Assembly (NCBI RefSeq): GCF_000455205.1
Contig: NZ_AUWQ01000068.1
Coordinates: 1 to 32,957 of the forward strand
Direction of reading: 5' to 3'
Source: Mycobacterium sp. UM_CSW
Lineage (GTDB): Bacteria > Actinomycetota > Actinomycetes > Mycobacteriales > Mycobacteriaceae
Length of the DNA stretch: 32,957 nucleotides
The notes below the pieces were generated by a model that worked only from the letters and a program-made list of their open reading frames with translations, did no database searches and had not been told where the DNA came from. This document shows, piece by piece, positions 24,172-32,376 of this stretch. How positions within the stretch are numbered: the first letter of the stretch is position 1; every line of letters begins with the position of its first letter. A program made the position numbers and the translations under genes.

Positions 24172-24186
24172 GAGAATGAAATTTTC
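24172..24186. promoter_or_regulatory. Degenerate GAGAAT-N3-ATTCTC operator near the aldehyde dehydrogenase
   Basis: GAGAATGAAATTTTC matches the perfect site at 12 of 15 positions and lies 30 bases before the aldehyde dehydrogenase ATG, the same distance as the site in front of the acyl-CoA dehydrogenases. The rest of the 281-base gap shows no gene. Confidence 0.45.
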
Positions 24187-24215
24187 GTGACCGTCACCAC
24201 ATGAGGGAGTAGGGG

Positions 24216-25715
24216 ATGCCAGTGCAGGACACGGCAGAGACCACCGCCGCGCCCGAGTCACAGGTTGATCGCCGACTGCTGATTGACGGCCGGCTCGTCA
24301 CGGCCGACAAGACATTCCCCTCGATCAACCCCGCCACGGGTGCGGTCGTCGGGTACGCCCCAGACGCCGGCGTCGAACAGGCCCAAGCGGCGATCGCGGC
24401 GGCCCGGCACGCCTTCGACACGACCGACTGGTCGACCAACGTGGAGCTGCGGATCCGCTGCCTCGACCAGTTGCACACGGCGCTGGTCGAGCACGCCGAG
24501 GTACTGCGGGAGCTGACCATCGCCGAAGTCGGCGCGACGCGGGCGCTCACCCAGGGCGCTCAGCTCGACGACCCGATCAAGATCGTGCGCTTCTACGCCG
24601 ACCTGCTGCGCACCTATCAGTTCTCCGAGGATCTCGGCGAGATCGAATCGCGGGGCATGCGGCACCACCGCTGGGTGGAGAAGGAAGCCGCGGGCGTGGT
24701 GGCCGCCATCATCGCCTACAACTATCCGAACCAGCTCGCGTTGGCCAAGCTGGCCCCGGCGCTGGCCGCCGGATGCACCGTGGTGCTGAAGGGGGCGCCG
24801 GACACCCCGCTGGTCACGCTGGCGCTCGGCGAGTTGATCGCCAACCACACCGACATCCCGCCCGGCGTGGTGAACGTCCTTACTTCCTCGGACGCGGCCA
24901 CCGGGGTCGCGTTGACCACCAGCCCCGACGTCGACGTCGTCACCTTCACCGGATCGACGGCCGTCGGACGCAAGATCATGGCCGCCGCGAGCGACACCGT
25001 CAAACGCGTCTTCCTGGAGCTGGGTGGCAAGTCGGCCGTGATCATGCTCGACGACGCCGACTTCGCCAACGCGAGCCTGTTCGCGGCGTTCAGCATGGTC
25101 ACGCACGCCGGGCAGGGCTGCGCGCTCACGTCCCGGCTGTTGGTGCCCAGGTCGCACCATGACGAGATCGTCGAGTTGATCGCGCAGAACTTCGCCAAGG
25201 TGCGCCACGGCGACCCGGCCGATCCGAAGACGCTCATGGGTCCGCTCATCAACGAGCGCCAGCGCGACAAGGTCGACGGCATGGTCCAGCGGGCCGTCGC
25301 AGCGGGCGCGACCTTGGTCACCGGCGGCAAGCGGTTGGATCCCGGCTACTTCTATGCGCCCACGCTGCTCACCAACGTCGACCCGGACAGCGAGATCGCC
25401 CAGGACGAGGTGTTCGGCCCGGTGCTGGTGGTCATCGCGTTCGAGGACGACGACGACGCGGTGCGGATCGCCAACAACTCGATCTATGGGTTGGCCGGCG
25501 CGGTCTTCAGCCGCGACCAGGACCGCGCCCTCGCGGTGGCCCGTCGGATCCGGACCGGGTCGTTCTCCATCAACGGCGGCAACTACTTTGCCGCCGACAG
25601 CCCGTTCGGGGGCTTCAAGCAGTCCGGCGTCGGCCGCGAGATGGGCGTCGCCGGGCTGGAGGAGTTCTTGGAAGGCAAGACTTTTGCGGTTCCCGTTGTG
25701 GGGGCGCCCGCATGA
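24216..25715 (+). CDS. NAD(P)-dependent aldehyde dehydrogenase
   Basis: 499 residues, full length. Every catalytic element is present at standard positions: N169 in AYNYPN, K192 in VLKGAPDTP, the cofactor loop FTGSTAVG (244-251), the general base E268 in LELGG and the nucleophile C302 in AGQGCALTSR. The C-terminal EDDDDAVRIANNSIYGLAGAVF and SPFGGFKQSG segments are as in the family. It oxidises an aldehyde to a carboxylate in the cytoplasm, with the cofactor not decided here. The ATG at 24216 has a GGGAG site, and its stop overlaps the start of the CoA-transferase (ATGA), so the acid formed is probably activated to a CoA ester by the next protein. It diverges from the SDR-ferredoxin-P450 operon. 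Confidence 0.95.
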   Translation: MPVQDTAETTAAPESQVDRRLLIDGRLVTADKTFPSINPATGAVVGYAPDAGVEQAQAAIAAARHAFDTTDWSTNVELRIRCLDQLHTALVEHAEVLRELTIAEVGATRALTQGAQLDDPIKIVRFYADLLRTYQFSEDLGEIESRGMRHHRWVEKEAAGVVAAIIAYNYPNQLALAKLAPALAAGCTVVLKGAPDTPLVTLALGELIANHTDIPPGVVNVLTSSDAATGVALTTSPDVDVVTFTGSTAVGRKIMAAASDTVKRVFLELGGKSAVIMLDDADFANASLFAAFSMVTHAGQGCALTSRLLVPRSHHDEIVELIAQNFAKVRHGDPADPKTLMGPLINERQRDKVDGMVQRAVAAGATLVTGGKRLDPGYFYAPTLLTNVDPDSEIAQDEVFGPVLVVIAFEDDDDAVRIANNSIYGLAGAVFSRDQDRALAVARRIRTGSFSINGGNYFAADSPFGGFKQSGVGREMGVAGLEEFLEGKTFAVPVVGAPA

Positions 25716-26917
25716 GGCCGCTGGAGGGCATCCGTGTCCTGGAGGTCGCCATGTACGGGTTCGTCCCATCGGCGGGCGCCGTGCTCGCCGAGTGGGGCGC
25801 CGACGTGGTCAAGGTCGAGCACGCCGTGACGGGCGACCCGCAACGCGGGCTGCGGCAGACCGGCATGCTGCGCGTCGAGGGCGACCCGAACCCCAACATC
25901 GAACACGCCAACCGTGGGAAGCGCAGCATCGGACTCGACATGTCCGTGCCCGAGGGCAAAGAGGTGCTCTACGAGCTGGCCCGCCGGTCTGATGTGTTCT
26001 TGACCAGTTTTCTTCCCGCTCACCGGAAGAAGTTCGGCATCGACGTCGAGGACATTCGTACGGTCAACCCGAAGATCGTCTACGCCCGCGGGAGCGCGCT
26101 CGGTCCGCGCGGCCCCGAGTCAGAAAAGGGCGGCTACGACATGACCGCGTTCTGGTGCCGGGCCGGAACCGCCGCGACCATCACGCCGGCAGGGACGCCC
26201 GGCATGATCGCGCCCCCCGGCCCGGCCTACGGCGACACCATCTCCGGCACCAACCTCGCCGGCGGCATCGCGGCCGCGTTGCTCAAGCGCGAGCGCACCG
26301 GCGAGGCGTCGGTCGTCGATGTGTCGTTGCTGGGCAGTGGCTTCTGGGCAATGGGACACACGGTCGCGTTGACCAAGCATCTGGGTCAGCGGCTGGAAGC
26401 GCCCCCGCCCGGGGTGCATGGTGCGCCCAACAACCCGTTGGTGGGGCTGTACACCACGTCCGACGGACGCTACATCTCCTTCGTGATGATGCAGCCCACC
26501 AAGTTCTGGGCCGACGTTTGCCGGCACGTCGAGCTGCCGGAGCTGGCCGACGACCCCCGCTTCGCGACTGTCGAAGAAATCGCCGCAAATACACCGGAAG
26601 CCGTCGAGATCTTGACCAAGGTGATCGCAACCCGCACGCTTGCCGAGTGGAGCGATCGCTTTGCCACGCTTGCCGGGCCGTGGGCGCCCGTGCAGGACAC
26701 GTTGCAGGCGGTCGACGACGCCCAAATCCGTGCCAACGAGTACCTGGTTCGCGCAGGCGAACTCGATCTGGTTGCCAACCCGGTCCAGTTCGATGTCGCC
26801 CGGCCGCACACCGGCCCGGCGCCCGGATTCGCCGAACAGACCGAAGAAATCCTGATGGAAATCGGACTCGATTGGGATCGCATCATCGAGCTCAAGACGG
26901 CCGGCGCGGTCACTTGA
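25712..26917 (+). CDS. CaiB/BaiF family (class III) CoA-transferase
   Basis: 401 residues, the normal length. The N-terminal PLEGIRVLEVAMYGFVPSAGAVLAEWGADVVKVE is the family opening, and D175 in AYGDTISG corresponds to the catalytic aspartate (Asp169 of formyl-CoA transferase) that forms the acyl anhydride. RERTGEASVVDVSLLG closes the core; the interlocked-dimer fold is inferred. It moves CoA from one acyl-CoA to a free acid. The start overlaps the aldehyde dehydrogenase stop by four bases, so the two are translationally coupled. In this setting it would activate the acid made by the aldehyde dehydrogenase for beta-oxidation by the acyl-CoA dehydrogenase pair; the CoA donor and exact acid are unknown. 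Confidence 0.94.
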   Translation: MRPLEGIRVLEVAMYGFVPSAGAVLAEWGADVVKVEHAVTGDPQRGLRQTGMLRVEGDPNPNIEHANRGKRSIGLDMSVPEGKEVLYELARRSDVFLTSFLPAHRKKFGIDVEDIRTVNPKIVYARGSALGPRGPESEKGGYDMTAFWCRAGTAATITPAGTPGMIAPPGPAYGDTISGTNLAGGIAAALLKRERTGEASVVDVSLLGSGFWAMGHTVALTKHLGQRLEAPPPGVHGAPNNPLVGLYTTSDGRYISFVMMQPTKFWADVCRHVELPELADDPRFATVEEIAANTPEAVEILTKVIATRTLAEWSDRFATLAGPWAPVQDTLQAVDDAQIRANEYLVRAGELDLVANPVQFDVARPHTGPAPGFAEQTEEILMEIGLDWDRIIELKTAGAVT

Positions 26918-27043
26918 GTGCTACAGGGACCGGAGCTGTGAGAAATGTGTGAGCCGAACGCCGCTTTTCATCCGATGAGCTGTCCGATAACGGTTTTGAA
27001 TTTTCCATTCCACCTGGACACCGCATGAGTCATAATCGCCGGA

Positions 27044-27077
27044 CGCTTCAAGACACGAGGGCCCTCGTTTTGAAGCG
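27044..27077. promoter_or_regulatory. Inverted repeat upstream of the mce operon
   Basis: CGCTTCAA (27044-27051) pairs with TTGAAGCG (27070-27077), and the inner ACGAGGG pairs with CCCTCGT with no loop, the two stems separated by a small asymmetric bulge. A plausible -10 box, CATAAT, lies at 27031-27036, so the repeat would fall at or just after the transcription start. The lack of a loop favours a DNA operator over a terminator. The rest of the 363-base gap (26918-27280) holds a candidate small reading frame and nothing else I recognise. Confidence 0.5.
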
Positions 27078-27107
27078 CCAACTCACGCGACAGAACGGAG
27101 GAGTGGC

Positions 27108-27275
27108 GTGAGGATGGTAGTGGCAGCGACGCCGGAGGCGAATGCCGGAATGTGGCTGCCCGCTACGCATTTCGACTGTTCCAGCAGGCTTTTGTGGCCG
27201 TCGGTCCAGCCAAATCTACAGCTTTCCGTTCAGCCGAACAAGACCATCGGTCTCGAAAATGCCGGAAGGAACTGA
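27108..27275 (+). CDS. Candidate small protein or leader peptide before the mce operon
   Basis: An open frame of 55 codons (GTG at 27108, or ATG at 27114) ending with TGA five bases before the first permease gene. A strong GGAGGAG site sits four bases before the GTG and ten before the ATG. The product begins MVVAATPEANAGMW (from the ATG) and has no membrane segment or known motif. About 69 percent of its codons end in G or C, lower than the neighbouring genes, so coding is not certain. If translated, it would be coupled to the permease gene. It may be a leader peptide, a small operon protein, or chance. Confidence 0.35.
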   Translation: MRMVVAATPEANAGMWLPATHFDCSSRLLWPSVQPNLQLSVQPNKTIGLENAGRN

Positions 27276-27280
27276 GGCCG

Positions 27281-28099
27281 ATGGCGATTAAGCGTGCGGG
27301 CCCGGAGCGATGGACCGGGGGCATATCGCTCGGCCGCGGCTCCAAGCCCATGGAAGCCGTCGGTGGCTTGTTCGCGATGTCGGCCGACGCGATCAAGTTC
27401 GTGTTCCGCCGGCCCTTCCAATGGCGCGAGTTCTTGGAGCAGTCGTGGTTCGTCGCGCGGGTGGCGCTCGCTCCCACCCTCCTGGTCGCCATTCCCTTCA
27501 CCGTGCTGGTCAGCTTCACGCTCAACATCCTGCTGCGCGAACTGGGCGCAGCGGACCTTTCCGGCGCGGGTGCGGCCTTCGGCGCGGTGACCCAGGTCGG
27601 CCCGCTCGTGACCGTGTTGATCGTGGCCGGCGCCGGTTCCACGGCGATGTGCGCCGACCTGGGATCGAGAACGATCCGCGAAGAGATCGACGCGATGGAA
27701 GTGCTGGGCATCAACCCTGTTCAGCGCCTAGTGACCCCCCGCATGCTGGCCGCGGGTCTGGTGGCGCTGCTCCTGAACAGCTTGGTGGTGATTATCGGCA
27801 TTGTCGGCGGCTACGTCTTCTCGGTGTTCGTCCAGGACGTCAATCCCGGGGCGTTCGCCGCCGGCATCACGCTGCTGACCGGCGTGCCCGAGGTGGTCAT
27901 TTCCTGCGTCAAGGCAGCGCTTTTCGGCCTGATCGCCGGGCTGGTTGCGTGCTACCGGGGACTGACGGTTTCCGGCGGCGGCGCCAAGGCGGTCGGCAAC
28001 GCCGTCAACGAGACGGTGGTGTACGCGTTCATGTCGCTGTTCGTCGTGAATGTGGTTGTCACGGCTATCGGTATCCGCATGTCGACCAAGGGTCACTGA
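27281..28099 (+). CDS. YrbE-A type permease of an mce transporter
   Basis: 272 residues from the ATG at 27281, which has GAGG about eight bases upstream; a longer in-frame GTG (27152) would add 43 residues of non-typical sequence. It is a MlaE-family membrane protein: about five hydrophobic helices (LAPTLLVAIPFTVLVSF, GPLVTVLIVAGAGSTAM, AAGLVALLLNSLVVIIG, AALFGLIAGLVACY and a C-terminal helix) and the conserved cytoplasmic loop REEIDAMEVLGINP that contacts the ATPase. With the second YrbE it forms the permease of the Mce lipid importer, which is powered by the MceG ATPase encoded elsewhere. It is the first typical gene of the operon. Sequence resemblance is to YrbE4A-like proteins, but I do not assign an mce group number. 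Confidence 0.93.
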   Translation: MAIKRAGPERWTGGISLGRGSKPMEAVGGLFAMSADAIKFVFRRPFQWREFLEQSWFVARVALAPTLLVAIPFTVLVSFTLNILLRELGAADLSGAGAAFGAVTQVGPLVTVLIVAGAGSTAMCADLGSRTIREEIDAMEVLGINPVQRLVTPRMLAAGLVALLLNSLVVIIGIVGGYVFSVFVQDVNPGAFAAGITLLTGVPEVVISCVKAALFGLIAGLVACYRGLTVSGGGAKAVGNAVNETVVYAFMSLFVVNVVVTAIGIRMSTKGH

Positions 28100-28118
28100 G
28101 GAGGTGTAGGGGCAAACC

Positions 28119-28967
28119 GTGATGACGCTGCGAGCCACGTATCCGCGCCTGACGCGGCAGCTGGAGAAGCCGGTCAGCACCCTGAGCCGGATCGGCGATC
28201 ACACGCTGTTCTACGGAAGGGCGCTTGCCGGGGTTCCTTTCGCGGTCCGGCACTACAGGCGCGAGGTCATCCGCCTGATCGCCGAAATCAGCATGGGTGC
28301 GGGAACTTTGGCCATGATCGGCGGCACGCTGGTGATCGTCGGCTTCCTGACGCTGGCCGCGGGCGGCACGTTGGCCGTGCAAGGGTATAGCTCACTGGGC
28401 AACATCGGCATCGAGGCGCTGACCGGCTTCCTGGCCGCCTTCATCAACGTGCGCATCGCGGCGCCGATCGTCGCCGGGATCGGTCTCGCGGCCACCTTCG
28501 GGGCCGGCGTGACCGCGCAGCTGGGCGCCATGCGGATCAACGAAGAGATCGATGCGTTGGAATCCATGGCCATTCGGCCGGTTTCGTATCTGGTGTCCAC
28601 CAGGATCGCGGCCGGGATGATGGCGATCACGCCGCTGTATTCCATCGCCGTCATCCTGTCGTTCTTCGCCAGCCAATTCACCACGGTGGTCCTGTTCGGC
28701 CAGTCGGGCGGGTTGTATCAGCACTACTTCTCGACGTTCCTCAACCCGATCGACCTGTTGTGGTCGTTCTTGCAGGCCGTCCTGATGGCCATCACGATCT
28801 TGTTGATTCACACGTACTTCGGCTACTTTGCTTCGGGCGGACCGGCCGGTGTCGGCGTCGCGACCGGCAACGCGGTGCGAACCTCGTTGATCGTGGTCGT
28901 GTCGGTGACGCTGCTCGTCTCGCTGTCCATCTACGGCACCAACGGCAACTTCAACCTGTCGGGCTAG
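28119..28967 (+). CDS. YrbE-B type permease of an mce transporter
   Basis: 282 residues from GTG at 28119 or 281 from ATG at 28122, after a GAGGAGG site. It is a MlaE-family permease like its neighbour, with helices at about LAMIGGTLVIVGFLTLAAG, GFLAAFINVRIAAPIVAGIG, ITPLYSIAVILSFFAS, LLWSFLQAVLMAITILLI and the C-terminal SLIVVVSVTLLVSL, and the loop NEEIDALESMAIRP. The N-terminus is a cytoplasmic Arg-rich extension. It pairs with YrbE-A in the inner membrane to move lipid delivered by the Mce proteins. It follows YrbE-A by 19 bases and precedes MceA by 19. Confidence 0.94.
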   Translation: MMTLRATYPRLTRQLEKPVSTLSRIGDHTLFYGRALAGVPFAVRHYRREVIRLIAEISMGAGTLAMIGGTLVIVGFLTLAAGGTLAVQGYSSLGNIGIEALTGFLAAFINVRIAAPIVAGIGLAATFGAGVTAQLGAMRINEEIDALESMAIRPVSYLVSTRIAAGMMAITPLYSIAVILSFFASQFTTVVLFGQSGGLYQHYFSTFLNPIDLLWSFLQAVLMAITILLIHTYFGYFASGGPAGVGVATGNAVRTSLIVVVSVTLLVSLSIYGTNGNFNLSG

Positions 28968-28986
28968 GGAAGGTGGTGAAAGGACA

Positions 28987-30264
28987 GTGACGCGCGCTTT
29001 CGGGCCGGGCCCCATTCACCGGTCCGAAACCACCAGTGCCGCACGGCCCGTCGCGGCCTCGCCCGGGCGCCACTTCGGCGCGCAGTCGTACGCGCGGCCC
29101 CTGGCCGGCCTGGCGACCATCGTCCTCATCGGCCTGGTCTTCGCCGTCGCGGTGGGCCTGTTCCGGGGCGACTTCACCACGAGCGTGCCCGTCACCGTCG
29201 TCTCACCGCGCGCCGGACTGGTGATGAACCCGGACGCCAAGGTGAAGATGCGCGGCGTCGAGGTGGGCAAGGTCGACTCAATCGACGTGCGGCCCAACGG
29301 TGAAGCCGTCCTGCACCTGGCGATGCAACCGTCGCAGATGCACTTCATCCCGGCCAATGTGCTCGTCGACATCGCGTCCACCACGGTGTTCGGCGCGAAG
29401 TTCATCGAGCTGGTACCGCCCGCCGAGCCGTCGCCGCAGTCGCTGCGCGCGGGTCAGGTGCTGGAGGGCAAGCACGTGACCGTCGAAATCAACACGGTGT
29501 TCCAGCAACTCACGTCACTGCTGTCGACGATCGATCCCGCCAAACTCAACGAGACCCTGGGCGGCATAGCGTCTGCGGTCAACGGCCGGGGCCACAAGAT
29601 CGGCCAGATGCTGCACGATCTCGACTCATTCCTGGCCACCCAGGAACCGAGCCTCCCTGCGCTAAGCCATGACCTCGAGGCCCTGCCCGTGGTGAGCAAC
29701 GCCTATGGCGACTCGGCGCAGGACCTCCTCGCCACCGCCGATAACGCGGTCCGAATCAGCAAGACGATCGTCGACGAGCAACAAAATCTGGATGCCTTCC
29801 TGATCAGCTCGATTGGCTTGGCGGACATGGGCAATGACGTGGTGGGCGGCAACCGGCAAGCGCTGACGGACGACCTGCACCTGCTGGTGCCGACCACCGA
29901 TCTGCTTAACCAGTACCACCAGGCGCTGTACTGCGGCATCGCCGGGTCACTGGGCAACCTGCACGCGCCGGACCTGCCCGAGCCGATGGTCAAGGTCACC
30001 GTCGTCATCGGCCTCGGCGCGGAGCGTTACCGCTACCCGTCCAACCTGCCCAAGGTGGCGGCGACCGGTGGGCCGCAATGTCTAAACCTTCCGGTGGTGC
30101 CCTTCGACGTTGCGCCGCCGTTCCTGGTGACTGACAACGGCTCCAATCCCACGGCGTACGGCAACCAGCAATTGCTGCTCAACTCCGATGCGCTCAAGCA
30201 GCTGCTGTACGGGCCGATCGATGGTCCGCCGCGCAACACCATGCAGATCGGGATGCCCGGATGA
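28987..30264 (+). CDS. MceA family protein
   Basis: 425 residues, GTG start. One N-terminal transmembrane helix (about 42-60, LAGLATIVLIGLVFAVAVGL) is preceded by an Arg/Pro-rich cytoplasmic tail of 40 residues. The MCE domain follows (about 65-145), with the typical VMNPDAKVKMRGVEVGKVDSI and ANVLVDIASTTVFGAKFIEL segments, and then the long helical Mce C-terminal part. It is exported and anchored in the inner membrane facing the periplasm, where six Mce proteins are known to build a lipid tunnel in characterised systems. It is the first Mce subunit after the permease genes, hence the A position. The stop overlaps the MceB start by four bases. Confidence 0.94.
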   Translation: MTRAFGPGPIHRSETTSAARPVAASPGRHFGAQSYARPLAGLATIVLIGLVFAVAVGLFRGDFTTSVPVTVVSPRAGLVMNPDAKVKMRGVEVGKVDSIDVRPNGEAVLHLAMQPSQMHFIPANVLVDIASTTVFGAKFIELVPPAEPSPQSLRAGQVLEGKHVTVEINTVFQQLTSLLSTIDPAKLNETLGGIASAVNGRGHKIGQMLHDLDSFLATQEPSLPALSHDLEALPVVSNAYGDSAQDLLATADNAVRISKTIVDEQQNLDAFLISSIGLADMGNDVVGGNRQALTDDLHLLVPTTDLLNQYHQALYCGIAGSLGNLHAPDLPEPMVKVTVVIGLGAERYRYPSNLPKVAATGGPQCLNLPVVPFDVAPPFLVTDNGSNPTAYGNQQLLLNSDALKQLLYGPIDGPPRNTMQIGMPG

Positions 30265-31301
30265 CCGGCTCGCGCGGGATGATCATCAAGTTCGGGGCGT
30301 TCGCCACCGTGATGATCGTGCTGACCGTGTTCTTGTTCTTCATCTTCGGGCAGTACACCACCGGTTCGACGAACGGGTATTCGGCACTCTTCACCGACGT
30401 GTCGCGGCTGAAGACCGGAGAGACCGTGCGCGTCGCCGGCATCCGGGTGGGCACGGTCAACAGCGTCAAGCTGCGCGCCGATAAGAAGGTCGAGGTGAAG
30501 TTCGACGCCGACCGCAGCGTCGTGCTGACCACCGGCACCCGCGCGGTGGTGCGCTACCTGAACCTGGTCGGTGATCGCTACCTCGAGCTGACCGACGGCC
30601 CGGGATCCACCAAGGTGCTGCCGGCCGGGTCGCAGATCCCGCTCGATCGCACGGCACCCGCCCTCGACATCGATCTACTGCTGGGCGGCCTGAAACCCGT
30701 TACCCAGGGCCTCAACCCGCAAGACGTCAACGCGCTGAGCGCGGCGCTCATCCAGGTGTTCCAGGGCGAGGGCGGAACCCTGCAGTCGCTGCTGTCGAAG
30801 ACGTCGTCGTTCTCCAACACGTTGGCCGACAACAACCAGACGGTGCAGGAGCTGATCGACAACCTCAACACCGTGGTGGCCACCGTCGATAAGGACGGCA
30901 CCAAGTTCTCCGGGGCCATTGACCGCCTCGAGAAATTGGTCAGTGGATTCGACCAGGACCGCGACACCATCGGGACCGCGATCACCGCCCTGGACAACGG
31001 GACCGCCTCGATCGCGGATCTGCTCACCCGCGCCCGCCCGCCGTTGGCCGCGACGGTGGACCAAGCGAGCCGGCTGGCGCCGCTGCTGGACAAGGACAAA
31101 AACCTCCTCGACACCTCGCTGCACAAGTTGCCACACAACTACCGCAAACTGCTCAGGCTCGGGTCGTACGGCGCCTGGTTCCCCTATTACCTGTGCGGGC
31201 TGGCGCTGCGCGTGTCCGACTTGCAGTACCGGACGGTGGAAGTGGGCATCAAACACCAGACCACCGGGCGGTGCGCGGAACCGAAGGACCCCGATGAATA
31301 A
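30261..31301 (+). CDS. MceB family protein
   Basis: 346 residues; its ATG overlaps the MceA stop (ATGA). An N-terminal membrane helix (about 9-29, KFGAFATVMIVLTVFLFFIF) is followed by the MCE domain with YSALFTDVSRLKTGETVRVAGIRVGTVNSVKL, then a helical region with heptad-like Leu/Val spacing (VQELIDNLNTVVATVDKDG and so on) and a C-terminal segment with two cysteines (WFPYYLCGLALR and TGRCAEP) that may form a disulfide. This matches MceB proteins in length and order. It should line the periplasmic lipid channel with the other Mce subunits. It overlaps MceC by eight bases. Confidence 0.94.
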   Translation: MTGSRGMIIKFGAFATVMIVLTVFLFFIFGQYTTGSTNGYSALFTDVSRLKTGETVRVAGIRVGTVNSVKLRADKKVEVKFDADRSVVLTTGTRAVVRYLNLVGDRYLELTDGPGSTKVLPAGSQIPLDRTAPALDIDLLLGGLKPVTQGLNPQDVNALSAALIQVFQGEGGTLQSLLSKTSSFSNTLADNNQTVQELIDNLNTVVATVDKDGTKFSGAIDRLEKLVSGFDQDRDTIGTAITALDNGTASIADLLTRARPPLAATVDQASRLAPLLDKDKNLLDTSLHKLPHNYRKLLRLGSYGAWFPYYLCGLALRVSDLQYRTVEVGIKHQTTGRCAEPKDPDE

Positions 31302-32376
31302 GTACCGCGGAGCGGGCCTCATCAAGGCCGGATTCATCGGCGCCGTCCTCATCGCGCTGGTCATCGCCGTCGGGCTGAACCCCGACCAACTGGTGCAGCG
31401 GGCCACCACGGTCCGTTACCAGGCGCTGTTCGCCGACGCCGGAGGCCTCGCGCTGGGCAACGACGTGACGATCTCGGGGATCAAGGTCGGCAGCGTGACG
31501 GGCATGGAGCTGCAGCACGGTGACGTGTTGGTGACGTTCACGGCCAAGGGGAACATCCTGCTCGGCTCCGCCAGCACCGCACACATCAAGACCGGGTCGC
31601 TGTTGGGTCAGCGGGTGCTCACGGTCGACTCCGCGGGCAGCGGCAACCTGCATCCGATGGCGGTCATCCCGGTGTCGCGCACCTCTTCGCCGTACTCGCT
31701 GTCCGAGGCCGTCAACGACCTGACGACCGACCTGCAGGGAACCAACACCGAGTCGCTCAACCAGTCCCTGGACACGCTGTCGGCGACCCTGAATCAGGTT
31801 GCGCCGCAATTGGGTCCCGCTTTCGACGGGGTCAGCCGGCTTTCCCAGACCCTCAACGCCCGCAACCAGACCCTCGGGCAGCTGCTCAAGGGCGCCGCCG
31901 ACGTGACGGGCGTGCTCGGGCAACGCAGCCAGCAGCTCAACACGCTGATCCTCAACGCCAACGATTTGTTGTCGATGCTGGTCGCGCGGCGCCAGGCGAT
32001 CGTGCGGCTGCTGGCCAGCACGTCCGCGGTGGCCCGGCAGCTCTCCGGTGTGGTGCACGACAACGAGGCGAAGCTGGCGCCGACGCTGGAGAAGCTGAAC
32101 TCCGTGACGGCGATGCTGGAAAAGAATCGCGACAATCTCGCCCAAGCGCTTCCCGGGCTGGCGAAGTACGAGCTGACGCAGGGGGAGACTGTCTCGAGCG
32201 GCTACTACTACAACCCGTTCATCCCCAACCTCTTCCAGCTGGAGTTCTTCCAGTGGTTGTTCGACTACGCCTTCGGGTTCCGCGCTTACGGCGCGCCCGG
32301 CCAACCGCCGGACACCGCCGGGCCGCGCGCGTTCTTCCCGTGGCCGTTCAACCAGGACCCGGGAGGACGGCCATGA
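31294..32376 (+). CDS. MceC family protein
   Basis: 360 residues from the ATG at 31294, which overlaps the end of MceB; the longer in-frame reading upstream is a shadow of MceB. A membrane helix (about 9-27, IKAGFIGAVLIALVIAVGL) precedes the MCE domain (YQALFADAGGLALGNDVTISGIKVGSVTGM). A long helical stretch follows (SLDTLSATLNQVAPQLG ... LGQRSQQLNTLILNAN), typical of the tubular part of Mce assemblies. The C-terminus is rich in Pro, Gly and aromatic residues (FFPWPFNQDPGGRP). It overlaps MceD by four bases. Same import complex as its neighbours. Confidence 0.94.
   Translation: MNKYRGAGLIKAGFIGAVLIALVIAVGLNPDQLVQRATTVRYQALFADAGGLALGNDVTISGIKVGSVTGMELQHGDVLVTFTAKGNILLGSASTAHIKTGSLLGQRVLTVDSAGSGNLHPMAVIPVSRTSSPYSLSEAVNDLTTDLQGTNTESLNQSLDTLSATLNQVAPQLGPAFDGVSRLSQTLNARNQTLGQLLKGAADVTGVLGQRSQQLNTLILNANDLLSMLVARRQAIVRLLASTSAVARQLSGVVHDNEAKLAPTLEKLNSVTAMLEKNRDNLAQALPGLAKYELTQGETVSSGYYYNPFIPNLFQLEFFQWLFDYAFGFRAYGAPGQPPDTAGPRAFFPWPFNQDPGGRP

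Noticed and set aside
24258-25769. A 503-codon minus-strand open frame
   Set aside because: Antisense to the aldehyde dehydrogenase, whose catalytic residues are all in place on the plus strand.
27152-27280. GTG at 27152 as start of the first permease
   Set aside because: The added 43 residues do not resemble YrbE proteins and the ATG at 27281 has its own ribosome site.
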